A DNA stretch of 64,000 bases from Clostridia bacterium (GTDB taxonomy: Bacteria > Bacillota > Clostridia > Oscillospirales > CAG-272). Position 1 is the stretch's first letter; each line of letters opens with the position of its first letter. The stretch is taken from contig JAFVYZ010000007.1 in the NCBI GenBank assembly GCA_017508425.1, forward strand, positions 49,428 through 113,427, given 5' to 3'. The notes beneath the pieces were generated by a model. The model made no database searches. It was not told where the DNA came from and saw only the letters and a list, made by a program, of their open reading frames with translations. Both the position numbers and the translations under genes were made by a program. Positions 34,518 to 42,894 of the stretch are shown here, piece by piece.

Positions 34518-34865
34518 TTAGTCAATGTTCTTAGTGGCAACAACCTCAGTGCCGTAGATATCCGAAAGGATCACCGTGCCCGAAGCCACGGGAGCATCCA
34601 CCTTTGCGGCGCGGATCTTTTCCATCACCTCAAAGATCTTTTCCTTCGGAATGGGGGCGGCGGTCTTGACGCTCACCATCGTATCCACACGGTTCGCAAC
34701 GCGTACGATCGAGGTCACGGTACGCACGGGGTGCGTGCACTCGTCAATGGCATACTGCTTGCCCTTCGGGCAGGCGTTGCCCGTAACGATCAAATTTTCA
34801 CCCTCACCCTCAACGGACAAACGGCAGCCGCGCGGGCAAATGATACAAACCAGTTCTCTTTTCAT
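34518..34865 (-). CDS. DUF1667 protein of the glycerol-3-phosphate oxidation operon
   Basis: A 115-residue DUF1667 protein with cysteines in LVCIICPRGCRLSV and NACPKG, probably a metal or cluster site, and a C-terminal beta-rich part. In Clostridia it is encoded with the two FAD proteins upstream and presumably passes electrons from glycerol-3-phosphate oxidation. The ATG at 34865 shares its A with the stop codon of the preceding gene (TGATG), so the two are coupled. Confidence 0.9.
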   Translation of the reverse strand: MKRELVCIICPRGCRLSVEGEGENLIVTGNACPKGKQYAIDECTHPVRTVTSIVRVANRVDTMVSVKTAAPIPKEKIFEVMEKIRAAKVDAPVASGTVILSDIYGTEVVATKNID

Positions 34866-36112
34866 CACAGCACCTCCAACGAAACGGTGATCGGCTCCAT
34901 AGCCGCTGCAAGCTTCTCGCTCTTCACCGTGATCTTTTCCATCTCACCGGGTGCCGCCTTCAGACGCTGGGCGGTGGCGAGCACCACGTCACCCGATTTA
35001 ACGGTAAAGCGCACGCGGCCGAAGGGCTCGGTCACGCGCAGGAACAGCGACACGTCCTTGCCGCTCTCGGTATGTACGCGCTGAGGCAGTACGTAACGAA
35101 CACCGTTGCCGGGCTTAGTTTCCACAGTCTTGCCCGTGGTGGCACCGTTCTTGACGAAGTTGGCGGCACCGATGCCGGCGATCTCGGCCTCATCGGACAC
35201 GTAGTCCACAAGGTCGTGTACCTGCAAAACGTTACCGCAGGCGAAAATACCGGGGGTCGCAGTCTCGCGGTTTTCATCCACCACGGCACCCGAGGTGATG
35301 GGATCGATCGGGATCCCGGCGCCTCTCGTGAGCTCGTTCTCGGGAATGAGGCCGCAAGAAAGCAACAGCGTGTCGCAGGGGATGTAACGCTTGGTTTCCT
35401 CGATCACACGGCGGTTGGCGTCAACCTGTGCAATGGTCACGCCCTCAAGACGCTCCTTACCGTGGATTTCAGCAACCGTGGTCGAGAGGTAAAGCGGAAT
35501 GCCGAAGTCCTCAAGACACTGCACAATGTTACGGGTAAGGCCGCCCGAATAGGGCATAAGCTCACACACGGCCTCCACCTTAGCACCCTCAAAGGTCATA
35601 CGGCGTGCCATGATAAGACCAATGTCACCGGAACCGAGGATCACGACCTTCTTACCGACCATGTAACCCTCACAGTTGATGAGCTTTTGTGCAGTACCGG
35701 CACTGTACACGCCCGCCGGACGCGTACCGCTGATGTTGAGTGCACCGCGGCTACGCTCGCGGCAACCCATGGCAAGCACCACAGCGCCCGCCTCGATCTT
35801 CAAAATACCCTCTTTGTTTTGCGCGGTGACCACACGGTCTGCGTTAACGCCCGTAACCGTGGTCTCGCAGTACACCTTAATGCCGCGCTTTTCCACCTCA
35901 AGGCGGTAAGCGTCCGCATACTCGGGACCGGTGAGCTCACGGCCGAGCTTATGAAGGCCGAAGCCGTTGTGAATGCACTGGCGAAGAATACCGCCGACAG
36001 CCGGCTCGCGGTCCAAAACGACCACGTCGGTGACACCTTTATCGTATGCAGCGATCGCGGCGGCAAGGCCTGCGGGGCCGCCGCCAACGACAACAATATC
36101 ATGCTTTTCCAT
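34865..36112 (-). CDS. FAD/NAD(P)-dependent oxidoreductase of the glpA operon
   Basis: A 415-residue pyridine nucleotide-disulphide-type flavoprotein. The FAD site is IVVVGGGPAGLAAAIAAYDKG, a second dinucleotide site is VVILGSGDIGLIMARRM, and the second FAD motif is TPGIFACGNVLQVHDLVDYV. The cysteine in GGILRQCIHNGFG is positioned as in this clostridial subgroup. Together with the GlpA-like protein and DUF1667 it probably forms the electron-transfer part of an anaerobic glycerol-3-phosphate dehydrogenase. Spacing to glpA is 13 bases. Confidence 0.92.
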   Translation of the reverse strand: MEKHDIVVVGGGPAGLAAAIAAYDKGVTDVVVLDREPAVGGILRQCIHNGFGLHKLGRELTGPEYADAYRLEVEKRGIKVYCETTVTGVNADRVVTAQNKEGILKIEAGAVVLAMGCRERSRGALNISGTRPAGVYSAGTAQKLINCEGYMVGKKVVILGSGDIGLIMARRMTFEGAKVEAVCELMPYSGGLTRNIVQCLEDFGIPLYLSTTVAEIHGKERLEGVTIAQVDANRRVIEETKRYIPCDTLLLSCGLIPENELTRGAGIPIDPITSGAVVDENRETATPGIFACGNVLQVHDLVDYVSDEAEIAGIGAANFVKNGATTGKTVETKPGNGVRYVLPQRVHTESGKDVSLFLRVTEPFGRVRFTVKSGDVVLATAQRLKAAPGEMEKITVKSEKLAAAMEPITVSLEVL

Positions 36113-36125
36113 ACCGTTGGCCTCC

Positions 36126-37559
36126 TTACAGTTTACCGATGATGGGAGTGGATGCTCCGCCGTTTTTGGTGACCGTTTCCATAGCTACGCCACGCTCCTC
36201 GGCAATGAGGCGCATCACGTAAGGCATGCAAAAGCCGCCCTGGCAACGCCCCATACCCGAACGGGTACGGCGCTTGACACCGTCAATGTCGCGTGCGGGG
36301 GGATTTTGGCGGATCGCCTGACGGATCTCACCCTCGGACACCGTTTCGCAACGGCAAACGATCTTACCGTATGCGGGATTTTCTTTAATGAACGCGTCCT
36401 TTTCCTCATCGCTCATCTCGCGGAAGGCGTGGGGGTTTTCGCGCGTTGCACACCAATCGGCACGGGGGGCAAGGGCAAGGCCTGCCTCACGAAGCAATTC
36501 AATGGTATAATCGGCGATCGACACACAGCAGGTAAGGCCGGGGGAGTCGATGGCCGCAACGTGTACCATATTCTTTACCCCATTTGCAGGGCAAATGATA
36601 AAGTCACCGCTCTTTTCGGAGGCACGAACGCCCGAGAAGGAGGTGATGACCTGACGGAAATTCACACTCGGCACGCTCTTTGCGGCAAGACGTGCGACTG
36701 CATCAAGCCCGGCGGGCGTAGTCTCGGTCGAGGAGGGACCCTCCACCATCACGGCCGTAGGACCGGTCAGGAGGTTGCCGTCCACCGTGGGGCTGACAAG
36801 AATACCCTTGCCATCCTTGCTCGGCACCTGGAAGATGGTGTGCGATACGCGGCTGCCCTCGTTTTTATCGAGCAGCATATACTCGCCCGCACGCGGAATG
36901 ATCTTAAAGAAGTCGTCACCCACCATAGCGGCAACGCGGTCGGCATAGCCGCCTGCGCAGTTCACCACGTATTTACCCGTGACGCTCTCACCACTCTTAG
37001 CGGTTACGGTAAAGAGCTCGCCGTCCTTCTTGATGCTCTCTACGGCAAAATTGACCTTGAGGTCAGCGCCGTTATCCATGGCGTTGCCAATGGCGGCTAC
37101 CGTCATTTCATAGGGGCAAACAATGCCGGCATTGGTAACATTCAGCACCAGGCTTGCCGCAGGCGAGAGGGCGGGCTCAAGCGCTCTTGCCTCATCACCC
37201 GTCAAAATCTCAAGCCCGGGGATACCGTTCTCAAGTCCGCGCTCGTACAGCTCTCTTACGGTCGCCTCCTCTTCGGGGGTGCCGAACGCGCAAACAAACG
37301 AGCCGTTCTTACGGTAAGGAGCGTGGATCTCATCGGCCACCTTATAAAGCTTTTCAACACCCTCGGCATTGAGCTTGGCCTTCAGAGTCCCGGGTTCGGG
37401 GTCGTAACCACCGTGCACAATGCCGCTGTTGGCCTTGCTTGCACCCATAGCCACGTCGTTTTCTTTTTCAAGCAAGCAAATTTTCAAATCGTATTTGGAA
37501 AGTTGTCTTGCCAGCATACCGCCGATGACACCTGCACCGACGATGAGTACGTCATACAT
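36126..37559 (-). CDS. glpA: Anaerobic glycerol-3-phosphate dehydrogenase-like FAD protein
   Basis: It oxidises sn-glycerol-3-phosphate to dihydroxyacetone phosphate. A DAO-type FAD domain opens with MYDVLIVGAGVIGGMLARQL, NSGIVHGGYDPEPGTLKA follows, and the C-terminus has a BFD-like [2Fe-2S] domain with CRCETVSEGEIRQAI and MGRCQGGFC cysteines. The 477 residues match the short clostridial form. Second gene of the glpP operon. Confidence 0.92.
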   Translation of the reverse strand: MYDVLIVGAGVIGGMLARQLSKYDLKICLLEKENDVAMGASKANSGIVHGGYDPEPGTLKAKLNAEGVEKLYKVADEIHAPYRKNGSFVCAFGTPEEEATVRELYERGLENGIPGLEILTGDEARALEPALSPAASLVLNVTNAGIVCPYEMTVAAIGNAMDNGADLKVNFAVESIKKDGELFTVTAKSGESVTGKYVVNCAGGYADRVAAMVGDDFFKIIPRAGEYMLLDKNEGSRVSHTIFQVPSKDGKGILVSPTVDGNLLTGPTAVMVEGPSSTETTPAGLDAVARLAAKSVPSVNFRQVITSFSGVRASEKSGDFIICPANGVKNMVHVAAIDSPGLTCCVSIADYTIELLREAGLALAPRADWCATRENPHAFREMSDEEKDAFIKENPAYGKIVCRCETVSEGEIRQAIRQNPPARDIDGVKRRTRSGMGRCQGGFCMPYVMRLIAEERGVAMETVTKNGGASTPIIGKL

Positions 37560-37585
37560 ACTACTGCCTCCTATATTTGTTAAAA

Positions 37586-38149
37586 TTAATCAATATACCA
37601 AAGAGCGCGTTTGCCCGTGGATACGGCCAGTGCGCCGCATTCCAGTGCCGCGAGGACCTCTTTTTTGGTCTCGATCAAACCGCCTGCGATCACGGGGATC
37701 TTACCGCCCGAAAAGCGCGAGATCGCCTTGCCGATGACGCCGGGCATGATCTCAGCGAAATCACACACGCTGTTCTCGAGATTTTCGCTGATGCTCTCCA
37801 TCCCTTGCGAATCCAGCGCGAAAAAGCGTTGTACTGCAATCAGCCCGCACTCCTTGGCATGACGCAAAAGCTGCGTACGTGTACTGATAATGCCGTCCAC
37901 GCCAAGTGATGCCAAATACTCAACACCCATACGGTCCTTGCCGATGCCGTCGGCAAGATCAATGTGAACAAGAATGCATTTTCCTGCTCCGTGTGCGGAC
38001 CTCACGCGTTCAGACACGCCCAACACGTTTGTTTTAAGGCAAAAGATCACCTCGGCAGGTGAATCGATCGCTGCCGCAAAATCGCGCTCATGTACCGCGG
38101 CAATAATAGGATTCAATTCACGACGGGAAAGCAGTTCTTGCGCGTTCAT
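37586..38149 (-). CDS. glpP: Glycerol-3-phosphate responsive antiterminator GlpP
   Basis: A 187-residue RNA-binding antiterminator that, with glycerol-3-phosphate, lets polymerase pass leader terminators of glp operons. Family segments are NPIIAAVHERDFAAAIDSP, VIFCLKTNVLG, KCILVHIDLADGIGKD, GVDGIISTRTQLLRHAKECG and IPVIAGGLIETKKEV. It is the first gene of its operon and is itself preceded by a leader terminator, so it probably controls its own transcript. Confidence 0.96.
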   Translation of the reverse strand: MNAQELLSRRELNPIIAAVHERDFAAAIDSPAEVIFCLKTNVLGVSERVRSAHGAGKCILVHIDLADGIGKDRMGVEYLASLGVDGIISTRTQLLRHAKECGLIAVQRFFALDSQGMESISENLENSVCDFAEIMPGVIGKAISRFSGGKIPVIAGGLIETKKEVLAALECGALAVSTGKRALWYID

Positions 38150-38182
38150 ATCTTATCCTCCGTTTTGCGATTTAAAGGGTAC

Positions 38183-38229
38183 AAAAAAAGATGCAAGGAA
38201 TACACCTCTCCCGGTGTATCTTTGCATCT
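38183..38229 (-). terminator. Leader terminator of the glpP operon (GlpP target candidate)
   Basis: On the minus strand an imperfect stem (38228-38213 with 38206-38190, loop of six) closed by GATGCAA/TTGCATC is followed by T7. It sits between the promoter and the glpP start codon, the position of the GlpP-controlled attenuator in B. subtilis glpD. Confidence 0.88.
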
Positions 38230-38250
38230 CCAAATCTCCGCAACATGTAC

Positions 38251-38279
38251 ATTATATAACAATATACCCCGCTTGTCAA
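38251..38279 (-). promoter_or_regulatory. Promoter of the glpP operon
   Basis: TTGACA, 17 bases, TATAAT on the minus strand; perfect consensus. The start of transcription is expected about 15 bases before the leader terminator stem. Confidence 0.9.
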
Positions 38280-38297
38280 GCGTTTTTTTGAAAATAA

Positions 38298-38327
38298 ACG
38301 AAAAGCGGAGCTGAGCCCCGCTTTTCC
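38298..38327 (-). terminator. Terminator of the PHP-domain gene
   Basis: AAAAGCGG/CCGCTTTT arms (38301-38308, 38318-38325) with a T-rich tail on the minus strand, right after the stop codon. Confidence 0.75.
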
Positions 38328-39218
38328 TCATATTTTAATGATCCGGCTCCACGCCATACGCCCCTCACTGTCGGTAACCGAAGCGCGCACGTATTTTTCT
38401 TCGGGCTTGCGCTCGTAGGTGGCGTGCGTAATGCCCTCGCCAAAGATCGTGCGACCGCGCGAGGCCACGCTATTACTGTGGAAGCATACCTTTGAAGCCG
38501 GCGAGCAATCCAGGAAAAAGGTATCACCCTCACGGCGCAAATGGATCTCGGGACCGGTCGAGGCGTAATAGCGCCCCTCGGTAAAGGCTTTTTTAAGAGC
38601 CGACGGCGCAACGCTGTCACACTCCACCATCACAAAGGCCGTGGGGTCAATGCCCGTGGCAACGGTATGGTCATTATGGTGAAAATCATCCGAGGCAAGA
38701 AGCGGAAAATAAAGCCCGTTTGTCGCATAAAGATCCACCAAAAGCGAGGCGTCATCGCGCGCGGTATTGCGCGATACGGTATTAAAAATCTCCACCCCGT
38801 CAAGCCCCTTTAGGGCCTTAACGCTTTCGGTGGTGTTCAGCGACCAGGCCGGGTGCGCCAGCACGGCCAGGCCGTTTGCAGCGTGAATTTCATCAATGAG
38901 GTGCTGTGCCGTAACGTGGCCAAAATCCCTTGCACGGTCAAGGTCGGGCGCGCGGTCGGCAAACAGGCAAAGAATGTGCCAGACCCCTGCCCCCGCATCG
39001 CAAACACCGACGTGGTACTCGGCACCCGCAAGGATCGGCAAGCCGCAAAGGCAATCATCCTCGCTGTACACCCAATGATCGGTCAGGGCAATGGCGTCGT
39101 ACCCCGCCTTACGGTATAGGGTCGCCACCTCCTCGGGCGAGAAGCGTCCGTCCGTACGTGTGGTGTGCTGGTGAAGTCCAAGCTTCACCCTCGTTTTCCC
39201 AAATAGATCCCTGTACAT
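38328..39218 (-). CDS. PHP-domain phosphoesterase (CehA/PHP-like)
   Basis: A 296-residue protein starting MYRDLFGKTRVKLGLHQHTT, where HQHTTRTDGR holds the first metal ligands; ALTDHWVYSEDD, VLAHPAWS, EIFNTVSR and LLASDDFHHND are the later ligands of a PHP trinuclear site. The C-terminal 100 residues are beta-rich (YYASTGPEIHLRREGDTFFL) as in the CehA-type group. Substrate unknown. The start at 39218 has GGCGG upstream; longer in-frame reading has no support. It is divergent from typA. Confidence 0.85.
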   Translation of the reverse strand: MYRDLFGKTRVKLGLHQHTTRTDGRFSPEEVATLYRKAGYDAIALTDHWVYSEDDCLCGLPILAGAEYHVGVCDAGAGVWHILCLFADRAPDLDRARDFGHVTAQHLIDEIHAANGLAVLAHPAWSLNTTESVKALKGLDGVEIFNTVSRNTARDDASLLVDLYATNGLYFPLLASDDFHHNDHTVATGIDPTAFVMVECDSVAPSALKKAFTEGRYYASTGPEIHLRREGDTFFLDCSPASKVCFHSNSVASRGRTIFGEGITHATYERKPEEKYVRASVTDSEGRMAWSRIIKI

Positions 39219-39324
39219 TGCGTGTCCGCCTTTCAAAATCAACATTTCCTTTCTCATTATAAAGCCCTGCACCCGAAAAGTCAAGGCGAAGCGACAGGAT
39301 TTTTCACAAATCGCATCAACCCCC

Positions 39325-39353
39325 TTGGCAAATTGATTTTTTTGTGATATAAT
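39325..39353 (+). promoter_or_regulatory. Promoter of typA
   Basis: TTGGCA, 17 bases, TATAAT, about 38 bases before the start codon. Confidence 0.85.
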
Positions 39354-39390
39354 AAAGTGTTTTTCAGATGACCAAAGGAGAGGTAACAGT

Positions 39391-41229
39391 ATGATTCGTG
39401 AAGATTTGCGCAACATTGCGATCATTGCCCACGTTGACCACGGCAAGACCACGCTGGTGGACCAAATGCTCAAGCAGGGCGGCATTTATCGTGAAAATCA
39501 GGAGACCGTGACCCGCGTAATGGACTCGGGCGACATCGAAAAGGAGCGCGGCATTACCATTCTTGCCAAGAATACGGCCGTGCACTACAAGGACGTCAAG
39601 ATCAACATCGTGGATACCCCCGGGCACGCCGATTTCGGCGGCGAGGTGGAGCGCGTGCTCAAGATGGTCAACGGCGTTATTCTCTTGGTAGATGCGGCCG
39701 AGGGCCCCATGCCCCAGACCCGTTTCGTGCTGCAAAGAGCGCTTGAGCTGAATCACCGCGTGATCGTGGTCATCAACAAGATCGACAAGCCCGACGCACG
39801 CCTTGGCGAGGTGGAGGACGAGGTGCTTGAGCTCCTCATCGATCTCAACGCCTCCGACGAGCAGCTGGACAGCCCGATTCTTTATTGCTCGGGACGTGCC
39901 GGCACGGCATCGCGCGAGCCCGATGCTATGGGCGAGGATCTGACCCCTCTTTTCGATACCATTCTCGACTATATCCCCGCACCTGAGGGCGATGATGAGG
40001 GCGGCCTTCAGCTGCTTGTTTCCTCCATCGACTACAACGATTACGTCGGCCGCATCGGCATTGGTCGCATTGAACGCGGCATGATCCGTCAAAATCAGGA
40101 TGCGCTCATTTGCAACTACCACTCCGGCGAAACGCCGAAGCGCACCAAGATCGTATCGATCTACCAAATCGACGGTCTTGTACGCGTACCCGTTGAAACG
40201 GCACGCATGGGCGATATCGTGTGCTTCTCGGGCGCGGCATCGATCACCATCGGCGATACCATTACCGCCACGACCGATCCCACCCCTTTGGAGTTTGTCA
40301 AGGTGAGCGAGCCGACAATGGAAATGACCTTCTCGGTCAACTCCAGCCCCCTTGCCGGCAAGGAGGGCAAATTCGTGACCTCGCGCCAGCTGCGTGAGCG
40401 CTTGTACCGCGAAACGATGCGCGACGTGTCGTTGCGCGTGGCCGACGGCGACACCACCGACGAGTTTAAGGTGGCAGGCCGCGGTGAGATGCACCTTTCC
40501 ATTCTCATTGAAAACATGCGCCGCGAGGGCTACGAGCTCTGCTGCTCCAATCCCCGTGTGCTCTTTAAGGAAATTGACGGTGTCAAGTGCGAGCCGATGG
40601 AAAAGGTGACGCTTGACGTGCCGCTTGAATACGTGGGCCCCGTTGTCGAAAAGCTCGGTCAGCGCAAGGGCGATCTTCTGGAGATGCACCCCATTGGCGA
40701 CCGTACGCGCATTGAGTACCTCATTCCCTCGCGTTGCCTCATTGGCTATCGTTCGGAATTTCTTACCGCCACGCACGGCGAGGGCGTGATCAACACCCTG
40801 TTTGACAGCTATCAGCCCTACCGCGGTGAGATTCCGATGCGCTTTACCGGTGCGCTTGTCGCCTCGTGCGACGGTGAGACCACCCGTTACGGTCTTTTCC
40901 ACACCCAGGAGCGCGGCAATTTGTTTGTCGGTCCGCAAACCAAGGTCTATGAGGGCATGATCGTCGGCATGAACCCCAAAAACGACGATATTGCCGTCAA
41001 CCCCTGTGCCGAAAAGAAGCTCACGGCCATCCGTTCTGCCGGTGCCGATGAAAAGCTGCTTTTGACGCCCCCCGTTATCTTCAGCCTTGAAGAGGCGATC
41101 GAGTTCATCACCGACGATGAGCTGATCGAGGTGACGCCGAAATCGATCCGCTTGCGCAAGAAGATCCTGAATACCGAGCTGCGCATGAAGGAAACGATGC
41201 GTTTGCGCCGCGCCATGCAAAAGGCTTAA
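39391..41229 (+). CDS. typA: Translational GTPase TypA/BipA
   Basis: Ribosome-binding GTPase needed for 50S maturation and growth at low temperature or under stress. 612 residues. G1 AHVDHGKTT, effector region [17 protein letters not shown]3 DTPGHADF and G4 NKIDK are intact; EF-G-like domains III and V and the BipA-specific C-terminal domain follow ([17 protein letters not shown]). Monocistronic with its own promoter and terminator. Confidence 0.98.
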   Translation: MIREDLRNIAIIAHVDHGKTTLVDQMLKQGGIYRENQETVTRVMDSGDIEKERGITILAKNTAVHYKDVKINIVDTPGHADFGGEVERVLKMVNGVILLVDAAEGPMPQTRFVLQRALELNHRVIVVINKIDKPDARLGEVEDEVLELLIDLNASDEQLDSPILYCSGRAGTASREPDAMGEDLTPLFDTILDYIPAPEGDDEGGLQLLVSSIDYNDYVGRIGIGRIERGMIRQNQDALICNYHSGETPKRTKIVSIYQIDGLVRVPVETARMGDIVCFSGAASITIGDTITATTDPTPLEFVKVSEPTMEMTFSVNSSPLAGKEGKFVTSRQLRERLYRETMRDVSLRVADGDTTDEFKVAGRGEMHLSILIENMRREGYELCCSNPRVLFKEIDGVKCEPMEKVTLDVPLEYVGPVVEKLGQRKGDLLEMHPIGDRTRIEYLIPSRCLIGYRSEFLTATHGEGVINTLFDSYQPYRGEIPMRFTGALVASCDGETTRYGLFHTQERGNLFVGPQTKVYEGMIVGMNPKNDDIAVNPCAEKKLTAIRSAGADEKLLLTPPVIFSLEEAIEFITDDELIEVTPKSIRLRKKILNTELRMKETMRLRRAMQKA

Positions 41230-41237
41230 CTTATGCT

Positions 41238-41270
41238 AAGGACTGCCCCAACGGGCAGTCCTTTTCTTTT
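41238..41270 (+). terminator. Intrinsic terminator of typA
   Basis: AAGGACTGCCC/GGGCAGTCCTT stem with a CAAC loop, followed by a T-rich tail. Confidence 0.92.
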
Positions 41271-41331
41271 GCACATAAACCCTTCCCCACGCATATAATG
41301 CTATGAAATCATTACCGTAAGGGGGTATTTT

Positions 41332-41805
41332 ATGGAAAGAGGAGCACGCATACCGCAAAACAATTCCTTTGCAAGAGATATCTACCGCGCCTTTACCGCC
41401 GAGCTTGGCGCGATGACCGCATACGTACAAGGAGCGGTAACGCTGGCACAGCATTTGCCGTCCGTGACGCGTTTGTTTGACGAGATCGCGCGGGTGGAGA
41501 TCTCACATTACGAGCAGTTGGGGCAGCTTTTACTGCATCTTGGCATCGCCCCCGCCCTTAACGTGCGCCTGAGAAATGAGGCTGTTTATTTAGAGGATCA
41601 CTCAACCGTCGCCGCGTCCCTACTTGCCGCGCAAATGATAAAAGAAAAGATCCGCGAGGAACAAAGCGCCGCACGAGAATATCGTCGCTTAGCGGCGATC
41701 GCCCCCTCGGATGCCATAAAGGATATGCTTGAAGCGATCGCCGCCGAGGAGGAGGAGCATGCCATCGCGCTTGACGGTATGCGAAAACGCTTTGAAAACT
41801 CATAA
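41332..41805 (+). CDS. Ferritin-like diiron domain protein
   Basis: A 157-residue four-helix protein. Iron ligands are suggested by ELGAMTAY in helix 1, EISHYEQLG (ExxH) in helix 2 and EEEEHAIAL (ExxH) near the end, as in rubrerythrin-like and spore-coat CotJC-like ferritin-fold proteins. It lacks the rubredoxin tail of classic rubrerythrin. A role in oxygen or peroxide defence is plausible. AAGGGGG lies upstream of the ATG. It is a single gene between typA and ldh. Confidence 0.75.
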   Translation: MERGARIPQNNSFARDIYRAFTAELGAMTAYVQGAVTLAQHLPSVTRLFDEIARVEISHYEQLGQLLLHLGIAPALNVRLRNEAVYLEDHSTVAASLLAAQMIKEKIREEQSAAREYRRLAAIAPSDAIKDMLEAIAAEEEEHAIALDGMRKRFENS

Positions 41806-41888
41806 AAATCAGCACCGTTTCCGTGTTTTTGAATAAAAAATTGCACTTTTCTCCAAACTAACACCAACAGTTGGTAGGAGGAAATTCT

Positions 41889-42830
41889 ATGACGGATATT
41901 CGGAAATGCGGCATTATCGGTGTTGGAAACGTGGGGGCCAGCACCGCCTTTTCCTTGATGAAAAGCGGTCTTTTTCGTGAAATGGTCTTGATTGATATCA
42001 ATCAAGAGCGCGCCAAGGGAGAGGCGGCGGATCTCAACCACGGCTTACCCTTTTTGGCCCCGATGGAGATCTATGCAGGTGATTACCGAGATCTTCGGGA
42101 TGCGGGCATCGTCATCATTACCGCAGGCGCGGCGCAGGGCCCCGGCGAGACACGGCTTGACCTTGTGAAAGCCAACGCCCGTATTTTCAACACCATTGTG
42201 ACTGAAATTTGCAAATACAATACCGAATGCATCCTCTTGGTGGTCACCAATCCCGTAGATGTGCTTACTGAAGTGACAAGACGCATCTCGGGCTTTTCCC
42301 CCTCACGAGTCATCGGATCGGGAACGGTCCTTGACACCGCGCGCTTAAAATACCTGCTTGGCAAACGCATGGGCGTGGATAGCCGAAACGTACACGCCTT
42401 CATCATCGGCGAGCACGGGGACAGCGAATTGCCCGTTTACAGCAGTGCCAACATCTCGGGCATTGATCTTGACAGCTTTTGCGAAAATGGCAACGGCTCC
42501 TTCCGGGAGCACGAGCTTGACGACCTCTTTGTTTTGGTACGTGATGCCGCATACGAGATCATTCGTGCCAAGGGGGCCACCTACTACGCCATTGCTGAGG
42601 CCGTGCGCCGCATTGTCACCGCCATTGTGCGCGATGAAAATGCCATCTTGCCCGTAACGGTAAGGGCCAAAGGCCACTACGGCCTCGGGGAGATCTCGAT
42701 CAGCTTGCCTGCGGTGGTCGGGCGCGCGGGAATCCTGCGTGTACTGGATATGCCCTTGTCCGAAAAGGAGCAGACCTTGCTGAAACGGTCGGCCCTTGAA
42801 ATTGAAAACGCACTAAAAAGCATTGAATAA
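41889..42830 (+). CDS. ldh: L-lactate dehydrogenase
   Basis: It reduces pyruvate to L-lactate, regenerating NAD+ in fermentation. Rossmann motif GIIGVGNVGASTAFSL, NAD-contact VLIDIN, substrate Arg region GPGETRLDLVKAN, VTNPVDVLTEVT, and catalytic histidine in IIGEHGDSELPVYS. The 313 residues match. The start at 41889 follows AGGAGG by six bases. EHGDSE with an S after D and the Gln-type specificity loop (AAQGPGETR) favour lactate over malate. Monocistronic with terminator. Confidence 0.93.
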   Translation: MTDIRKCGIIGVGNVGASTAFSLMKSGLFREMVLIDINQERAKGEAADLNHGLPFLAPMEIYAGDYRDLRDAGIVIITAGAAQGPGETRLDLVKANARIFNTIVTEICKYNTECILLVVTNPVDVLTEVTRRISGFSPSRVIGSGTVLDTARLKYLLGKRMGVDSRNVHAFIIGEHGDSELPVYSSANISGIDLDSFCENGNGSFREHELDDLFVLVRDAAYEIIRAKGATYYAIAEAVRRIVTAIVRDENAILPVTVRAKGHYGLGEISISLPAVVGRAGILRVLDMPLSEKEQTLLKRSALEIENALKSIE

Positions 42831-42834
42831 AGGC

Positions 42835-42873
42835 AAAAAGGGCGGCTCCCACTATGGGAACCGCCCTTTTTAC
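42835..42873 (+). terminator. Terminator of ldh
   Basis: AAAAGGGCGGCTCCC/GGGAACCGCCCTTTT stem around ACTAT, followed by T's. It also faces the convergent HTH-ATPase gene. Confidence 0.9.
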
Positions 42874-42894
42874 CAAAATAATACACACCGTTTC

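Noticed and set aside
39364-41220. 618-codon open frame antisense to typA
   Set aside because: Same cause; typA is unambiguous on the plus strand.
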